This document shows positions 57,214-64,000 of a stretch of 64,000 nt of DNA, one piece after another (the stretch's first letter is position 1; every line of letters begins with the position of its first letter). A program made the position numbers and the translations under genes. Where the stretch lies: positions 20,689,523 to 20,753,522 of the forward strand of contig OW388301.1 in assembly GCA_936450465.1 (NCBI GenBank), in the 5' to 3' direction. A model generated the notes under the pieces. That model had not been told where the DNA came from and did not search any database. It saw only the letters and a program-made list of their open reading frames with translations. This DNA comes from Gibbula magus. Lineage: Eukaryota; Mollusca; Gastropoda; Trochida; Trochidae.

Positions 57214-58685
57214 ATTTAACTTGCAGACCTGTGCCAGTTATATTTGTACGATGACGTTATTATCGCAGGCGGGCATGTTAATTTAGTGTAGAAAAAATAT
57301 TAATGAAATGAGTTCTGGTTGGATCAATGTCAAATTTGTCATGTTGATTTGTTGAATCATCATAGCTTGAAGAACATTATTTTAATTACATTTTCTGATG
57401 AAAATCTAACTAATCTCATCCGATTTACCTACATATATACTTTAAAGGGAAAATTCTATCGCCGATTTGTCGGCAGCTTCCACCATCTTGGTTTCTTGGC
57501 ATTTCGTGAAATGAAAACACGCTATATTTAACCCAATTTAAAACAATTGTAATAAAAGAACATATACACTAATAGGATATTCACAAAGTAACACATAACG
57601 TATAATAAAACTAATAAACAATGTGATATTAGGCCATAGCGAAGTTTTCCCCACTCGCAGCGCCGATGAATGGCTTCAATTCTCATTGTTTTTATTTTCC
57701 CACAAATCTGCTCTTATCTTTATCAAGTTGTGAAATGTAAAGTCATCAAAATATTGACTTAATTACTATCTTTCAATTTGACCGTGTATGAATAATGTAT
57801 TAATAGCAAATATGTGGCATGTCTTGAATTTCGTTTCCACAAAAAATACCCCGATAGCACCCTCCTTTTAAATGCAAACTTTTCCCAAATATCATATGTT
57901 CATAACTATGTATATATGTTGATGAAATTAATGTAATTCCCCAGATAAACAATAGAAAATTAAACTTAAATTATGTGGTTGTAGCCAAGATGATCACTTA
58001 CAAACCCTTAATAGTATCGGACAAAAATCGAATCTATGAACATAATTTATCCCAACCTACATGTACATTAACATGCAAGTTTAAGGAAATTACGTCACTA
58101 CGTGAATATAACTGGTGCGGATCTTGTTGATTTTTATTATAAATACAACATCTTCACATGGCAATACATGGAAGACAAGATCAGTTAGATAGATAGTAAA
58201 GACACAAATAAATTATGAATTATTTTGACCTAATTAAAGTATACCTAATTTATTTTATAGAGAATAATCATATCCATCTATTTACATATTAAATTGACAC
58301 ACAAAAAAGACATTTGGTAAACAAAATAAGAGTTGTCACAAAACATATACAGATATACTAGTATAAAATTGAAGTGTTTGGTTGAACCAAAAATTCTTCA
58401 TTATTTTGGTTTGTTATGCTTACCATCATCATATAAGGGAACCCGTATTGACTTTTCAATGAATCATTCAAATCCAATTAAAGACGATTGTCTGTTCATT
58501 ATCTTATCTTCAGTAAGACTGGATATAGATATAAAAAGGAAACACAGTGTTCCATCTAAATAATTTGGATCTCTGCTATTTGTTTAATCTCTGCCAATTA
58601 ATTTTTTCTGCGCATGTGTACAATGCATTTTGCTTCATGAATAATTAAGCGTAAGCAAATTCACATTTAATGTCCTATAGGCCCC
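57214..58685. other. AT-rich intergenic, nothing recognised
   Basis: No coding signal, SINE or inverted-repeat element seen. Short frames at 57319-57531 and 58333-58563 show no domain. Confidence 0.45.
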
Positions 58686-58908
<223 letters not shown>

Positions 58909-59162
58909 TCTTTATTTCCTCCAGTTTACACCGAAGATCACAATTATACAAATACATTAATACGTGAAAATGTACACTTTACAAATTGGAGGATATACAC
59001 ATATTTACAAAACTGTTAGACAAGAGAAGTCGCTATTGGACACTCAACATGTAAAACATGTTTATACCAGCTCTATAAAACAAGTGTAGTTAACAAAATA
59101 TATACACATTGGTAAGCAATCTACTAGTATTGTGTAAGAGAGATAATAGAGAAGATTAATCA

Positions 59163-60600
59163 TTAAGTGTAATATTGTAACAGGTGGCGTCTTATTTTGA
59201 AAATATATAGTGAAAAGTTTAGAACAATGATTTCCCAAGTGTGGTGTTCAATATATCGGTTAAAACCAGTTGTGCCCCCGAGAAGGAAAGCTAACATGTC
59301 TGCTTCATCTTGTAGTTCAAATGAAACATACGTTTCCACATCAAGAAAATCTATCATAAACGTAAAGAAACTATTTCTGTCACAGTTAACATGTTCACAA
59401 TGTAACAAAATATGAGTATCATAGTCGAAGGTATGTTTATGGCAAAGTTTGCACTCTGTAGAAATTTTACCACGTGATGAAATGTGTATGCATACTCGAA
59501 GGGCAGATTTAAAGTCAGGATGTAGATATGCTAATTGCCAGAGAATATGATAGGTTAGTTTGTTGTGAACACGTTGGTATAAGCACATATTTGCATTAAA
59601 GGATGTTCTCATAATCCATGAATGTTCCTCGTAACTATGTACAGATGTATTTACAATTCGTCGCCATTCATGTTTCGAGGGGAATACGCCTTTTGTAATA
59701 TAATTTTTGACATGTACATTTAGATTATATTTTGAGAGTATTGATAGCAGATCATTGCAGATTGTAGGGGATGTTGTGGAGATTGAGATTGCTGCACAAA
59801 ATATATTTTTGGCAAAGTTGTTACAGGAAAGTTTGCATAGGCGTCCAAAAAATATGAGTTTACATTTATCAATATATCCAACAAGAGTCCACAATCCCAA
59901 ATTTGCAATAGTAGAGTCTGTTGATGATCTGTTATCAAGCCCCTGTACAATACGAGCAAAATATCGCTGCGTAAGTTCAAGTGCAGCTGCTTGTTGACCC
60001 TTAATAAAAGGTAATATTTCACAACCATAGAGACTTGTTGTAAGTATCATTCTCAACCAGATTTTAACACATGTAAATGGGTGGAGTTGAGAATGATTAA
60101 GACCATCAGATCTAAGAGCATTTACATTTTGTCTTGCTTTCTGACAATACTTATCAATTCGTGCTTTTGTTGATAATTTATCAGTTAGAAGAACGCCTCC
60201 ATATACTGTTGATTCAGATTGATAGATAAGTGTATCACCCAGGCGATATTGTGCTTTTGATTCAGTGTTTTTGTTTTTATTGAAGATAATTATTGAACTT
60301 TTTGAGGGATTGTAGGTCAATCGCCATTTAGAAGCGTTTGAGGAAACGATGTCTAATGATGATTGTAAGCCTTTTGGTGATGCACTAACAAGTGTAGTAT
60401 CGTCAGCAAGCAAGACAGCAGGAACACGCATACCATATACACAAATGCCGCAATTTGCTTCTCTGAGAGAGGTGATTAGATCATTTATAAAAACTAGGAA
60501 AAACCAAGCAGAAATAACTCTTCCTTGACCAACACCTTGTTTGACATTATATTTGTCTGATCTCTCACCTTGGTATAATATATTTGTTATAATATGTTTT
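59163..60600 (-). pseudogene. LINE ORF2, downstream part: RT palm and C terminus
   Basis: The frame ending at 59163 takes over at about 60600. It reads 'KQGVGQGRVISAWFFLVFIN' (motif B), 'VLLADDTTLVSAS' (motif C, LADD), a thumb-like region 'WRLTYNPSKSSIIIFNKN', and ends with the knuckle 'ECKLCHKHTFDYDTHILLHC'. It starts in frame at 60689 only by reading an incorrect frame. All catalytic aspartates of motif C are present. No RNase H domain follows. Confidence 0.85.
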
Positions 60601-62628
60601 ACCTCGTATTCCAATTTCATATAATTTATAGAATAGTCCATCGTGCCAAATGCGGTCAAAAGCTTTTTCATTATCAAGAAACGAGGCAAAAACAGGCGAT
60701 TCTCTGTGCATATAAAAATGAATACATTCCATTAGAGTAAAAACAGATATTATAGCCCCGTGTTCACGCCGGAAGCCGAACTGTAGAGAGTCTGGGAAAT
60801 CTGGTTTTGTTATAACTAATTTTTTTTCAATTCTATTGAGTAATAGCTTTTCAAATAGCTTACCAAGACATGATGTTAGAGTAATACCTCGGTAGTTTCG
60901 TGGATCACTTTTGTCTTGTTTTCCTTTATATATTGGTATAACCATACCTAATCTATATTCATTGGGAACATATTTGTAGGCAGTGATGAGGTTAAATAAT
61001 CTACATAGATGGGTAATGATGTAATCGCCAGCAAAAATAATATGTTCATTGGTAACTCTATCAGGGCCTGGAGATTTATTTCTACTGAGGGAGTTAATGA
61101 TGTCTTTTATTTCATTTACTGAGATTGGTTTTTCTAAGTGTTTATCATGACTGTGATTGGAGTTTTTAATATCCCTTACTCGTTTGGATATATGCTCTTT
61201 GAAGTCTGAATCAAATGTATCTGACTCGTGTGGTTGAGCAAGATGTGAGTAATACTTTCCCCATATTCTACAAATATCTAGAGGGGTGGTGCCGTTTTCT
61301 TCCCCAAAAGTAAGAGTAGGAGCATTAGTAACATTAGCTCTTTGTTGTCGTACATTTTTGTAAAATGAGTTGATATCCATTTCAGCTGAGAGTTCAATTT
61401 GCTTTAGCATTTCCTTTTTACTATGTCTTTTTGATTTTCTCAAGAGTCGACGAAAGTTACGTTTTTCCGTTTTATAGGCTGAGCGCTGAGCAGATGAGGG
61501 ATCACGAGACCTATCATGACTTATCCACTCGCGTCGGGCAACACGCATGTTATAGTGTGCATCATTAAGCCCGTCTGATTTCCAAAATGGTTTTAAATAG
61601 GGCTTGTAGTTGCTATGAGGTATGGAATTTACACCAGAATGCAGTAAAGCAGTTGTGATGATATCATTATATGCATCAATTGTACTTCCCTGAAGGTCAT
61701 TACAAAGGGGAGAATAATGGTATTGTAGGAAATAATCAATAGAATGTTTATATGAACTAATATTACTGTCAGTTGCCTTGCTCCATTTTGGTACACCATA
61801 ATAATCTCCACTGCTAAATTGCTTAACAACGGGCAAATCCAAAGAAATCAAACATGGTAAATGATCAGAAACACTATAGGGGCATGTATCAATTATTTGA
61901 ACATCACTAACATACCCGCTAATACACGAGGATACTAATATATAATCAATCATGGTTTTAGAACATTGGTCCTTTGATCGGTAGGTATATACAGGTAGGT
62001 CAGAGCGATTTGTGTTTAGAGCGTTTATGAGATTTCTCTCTGCTAATACACTCTTTAGGATGTTATCTCTGTGTGATAAAAACTGCTTGCATACATCTGC
62101 ATTAAGATCACCTAGAATAATCGTTATACTTATCTCAGATAAATAATCATATACATCAAGTAGTTCATTGAGAGCATTGCAGTAGGCTGCCTGCAATACA
62201 TTAGTTGAAGGTAAGCGGCAAGCAATTATATAAACATCACAATAACAGCGCCTGGTCAGTTTGACCGCTATTACATAATCTGATTGAACAACAAGAGGCT
62301 CCGCTCTCCAGAGAGAGTGATTATTAAGTAGAATAGCAAGTCCATGCGATCCACGAGATGTGGCAGTGTTCGCTTGACTACAGTTATAAGTTACTAGACT
62401 GAGGTTACTTAGAGTGTCCAGGTGATGTAACTTGTCATGAGGAAGCCAGTGTTCCTGTAGGGCTACAACATCTATATTCTGCGATATTGTCTGATTGATG
62501 TAATCAGTGCCGTGCAGAGCACCGCGCACATTCCATGTTAATAATGAGAGACACATGGTAACAAATAACAGTTGACTAGAAGATACTTTCTTGTAGGACA
62601 GCTGTATACAATGGAAATTAAAAGCCAT
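60565..62628 (-). pseudogene. LINE ORF2, upstream part: APE endonuclease and RT fingers
   Basis: ATG at 62628-62626 overlaps the ORF1 stop by 11 bases (ATGGCTTTTAA); a second candidate ATG at 62556 begins 'MCLSLLTWNVRG'. Endonuclease signature residues are complete: 'TWNVRG', 'LQEHWLP', 'ILGDLNAD', 'TMIDYILVSS', 'SDHLPCL'. RT begins with 'RNKSPGPDRV', 'PIYKGKQDKSDPRNYRGI', 'LQFGFRREHGA', and motif A 'FLDNEKAFDRIWHDGL'. The frame is then lost before motif B and stops at 60565. The nuclease could still be functional if translated. The frame continues upstream to 62748 without evidence of use. Confidence 0.85.
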
Positions 62629-64000
62629 TATTATTGTCATCATTGTCGCTGTATGTCTTGTTCCTGGGTATATAGTCTCTGACACGTATTCCAGGGGGCC
62701 AGAAATCTCTGACTCCAGAAACATAGTCATCATAGTCATCACAATCAAGATTCACTTGTACTGTATACGTGTCCTGGTAGTTATTACGAATGTTTTTTTT
62801 CATAAGTCTCGCAAATGTCACTCGAACTTTCTGATCCCGGGCATAATCATAAATTAGATCTTTAACAGAGTCAAATGATTCTTCTGCGCTCACATTGTAT
62901 AAGACAAGTCTCTTAGTTCTCACTCTTGGAACACCTTGGAGTGAGTGGTACTGTTTAGAAATTGATCTGATCGGATGAGATGAGTCATGTTTTACCTTCT
63001 TCTCTGTATGGTTGTCTGTCCGGGGACGAGTGACTGTCTGCCAGGAGTCTGTGTCGTCTGCTTGCGGGGGCCGGAGAGAAGGGAAGACGGTGTCGTAGTC
63101 CTTGTAGTTGAGGTCGTAGTCGTTGGTGTGGTTTGCTGCGATAGTCGTTGTGTTGTGGCTTGATTTGTTGGTCTCGTGGTGATGTGCTGTCAGCACTGGG
63201 ATCTGACGAGGTTCACTGTCTTCTGTAGTCGGAGTTGTCTCAGTCTCTGGGGCTGTGCTGTCCACTGTCTTCGACGATGGCGTTGACGTTGAGGCATCTC
63301 GAGTGTCTTTTCTTTGCTGGAATGGGGCTTTGCTATTTTGGTTAGGAATGTTCGTATTCTTTGAGGCTGCTGTAACTTTTCATTCAATAGACTTTAATTT
63401 AGAGTCGACTGAATAATTGGCCTTTAGAAGTTCACTTTCAAGAAGTAAGATGTGCTCACGGTATGATTTGTTTTCTTGATTGGACAGCTTAAGCTCTGCT
63501 CTTAACTCAGATCGTCTTTCTTCTGATACACTTAGTTTCTTATCTTTCTCTTGTATATTATTTTGCAGGCATCTTATATCTTCTTTTAATTTCTTCTCGA
63601 GTTTATCAAACTTATGCTCTAGTGCTTCATATCCATCATTTAGGGCTTGCTTTACTTGGATAAGATGACTGAGAACAAGTGATATGGAGTCACTTTGCTC
63701 ACCTGTGCTAGTGGCGGTCTCTGACGTGCTGTGGTTGTTCTTCGGTGGTGTAGGCGGCGGTAGTGGCGTTGAGATCGAGAGATGTCTAACACTGGCTTTG
63801 CTAAGAACTTTGTTCTGGAGTACGAAGTCAGTAATAGAGCCTTCAATAAAGTGAAACAAGTAATATACATCCTGTGCACATTTGTAGATCATTGTTGGCG
63901 TTGCCCCCTGTGTATTTTTCCGTCTAACAAGTAAGCCTTTGGGGAAGTTGACACATGTGCGCTTTCCATAATCATAGAGGCTTTCTCTTATGTCATTGAT
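62618..64000 (-). pseudogene. LINE ORF1 with in-frame TGA, 5' end outside the window
   Basis: One reading frame runs from 64000 to the TAA at 62618, broken only by a TGA at about 63380-63382. Upstream part: 'SLYDYGKRTCVNFPKGLLVR' and 'YYLFHFIEGSITDF', a Pro/Ser/Thr-rich linker, then a Lys/Glu coiled coil ('KFDKLEKKLKEDI', 'LLLESELLKANYS'). Downstream part: a low-complexity Asp/Thr-rich region, then an RRM-like fold ('RTKRLVLYNVSAEESFDSVK', 'VTFARLMKK', 'YTVQVNLDC', 'FWPPGIRVRDYIP'). Such ORF1 proteins bind element RNA. The codon change to TGA is most simply CGA to TGA CpG decay. Two separate ORFs are possible but less likely, since the frame is shared. Confidence 0.8.

Larger units (their letters stand above)
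58909..64000 (-). mobile_element. Nearly complete APE-type non-LTR retrotransposon, minus strand, runs off the window
   Basis: Order on the minus strand: ORF1 (64000 to 62618), ORF2 (62628 to 59163), 3' UTR of about 250 bp, then the (CT)n tail. The 5' end lies beyond 64000. ORF1 has an in-frame TGA and ORF2 a frameshift, so this copy is probably defective. It belongs to a different family from the LINE at 16123 (different ORF1, no 2A seen in the part present, different tail). Confidence 0.9.

Noticed and set aside
59197..59997. Plus-strand frames of 72 and 96 codons
   Set aside because: Antisense shadows of the minus-strand LINE reverse transcriptase.

Overview
The window is animal nuclear DNA. 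Genes are split by GT-AG introns, intergenic DNA is AT-rich, and most of the sequence is transposable-element debris. The SINE family (tRNA-like head plus a 'GTGAGTGAGTGAGTT...TTTAACGCCGC' tail) and the general repeat landscape suggest a marine gastropod, most likely an abalone-like (Haliotis) vetigastropod. That species guess is inference from repeat style, not from a marker gene.

The only host genes I can support are three tandem, same-strand paralogues of one two-coding-exon gene for a BTB-BACK-PHR protein (BTBD3/BTBD6-like CUL3 adaptor). Gene 1 joins 5495-5763 to 8666-9734 (445 aa), gene 2 joins 22476-22744 to 32442-33510 (445 aa), and gene 3 joins 47018-47286 to 49975-51031 (441 aa). All three frames are intact. 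A PHR-only relic of a further paralogue lies at 11848-12213. Each first coding exon is preceded by a splice acceptor a few bases before the ATG, so at least one untranslated exon lies upstream. The spacers after gene 1 (about 9.7-22.4 kb) and gene 2 (about 33.5-47 kb) are homologous along much of their length, so this is a segmental tandem duplication. Comparing the spacers gives several filled and empty sites that date individual transposon insertions.

Layout: 1-5.4 kb, AT-rich flank and a 302-bp-period minisatellite; 5.5-9.7 kb, gene 1 with MITE-filled intron; 9.7-22.4 kb, spacer with PHR relic, SINE, TTAA-type MITEs, and a decayed non-LTR retrotransposon (with a 2A-like peptide motif) nested in a 10-bp-TSD MITE; 22.5-33.5 kb, gene 2, whose intron carries a 6.3-kb insertion made almost entirely of a 46-bp minisatellite; 33.5-47 kb, second spacer with hairpin elements, a LINE 3' end and a Mutator-like element; 47-51 kb, gene 3 with a degenerate LINE in its intron; 51-58.7 kb, MITEs, SINE and foldback DNA; 58.7-64 kb, a nearly complete but broken minus-strand non-LTR retrotransposon running off the window.

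How they fit together: the BTB genes are presumed substrate adaptors for cullin-3 ubiquitin ligases. Genes 1 and 2 are nearly identical in BTB-BACK and differ mainly in the PHR domain, the presumed recognition module. The rest is mobile DNA. The most notable parts are the minisatellite-bearing insertion, which has Helentron/HINE-like ends and an exact empty site in the paralogous intron, the 2A-bearing retroelement, and several element families built on the same plan of tandem-repeat body plus terminal hairpin.
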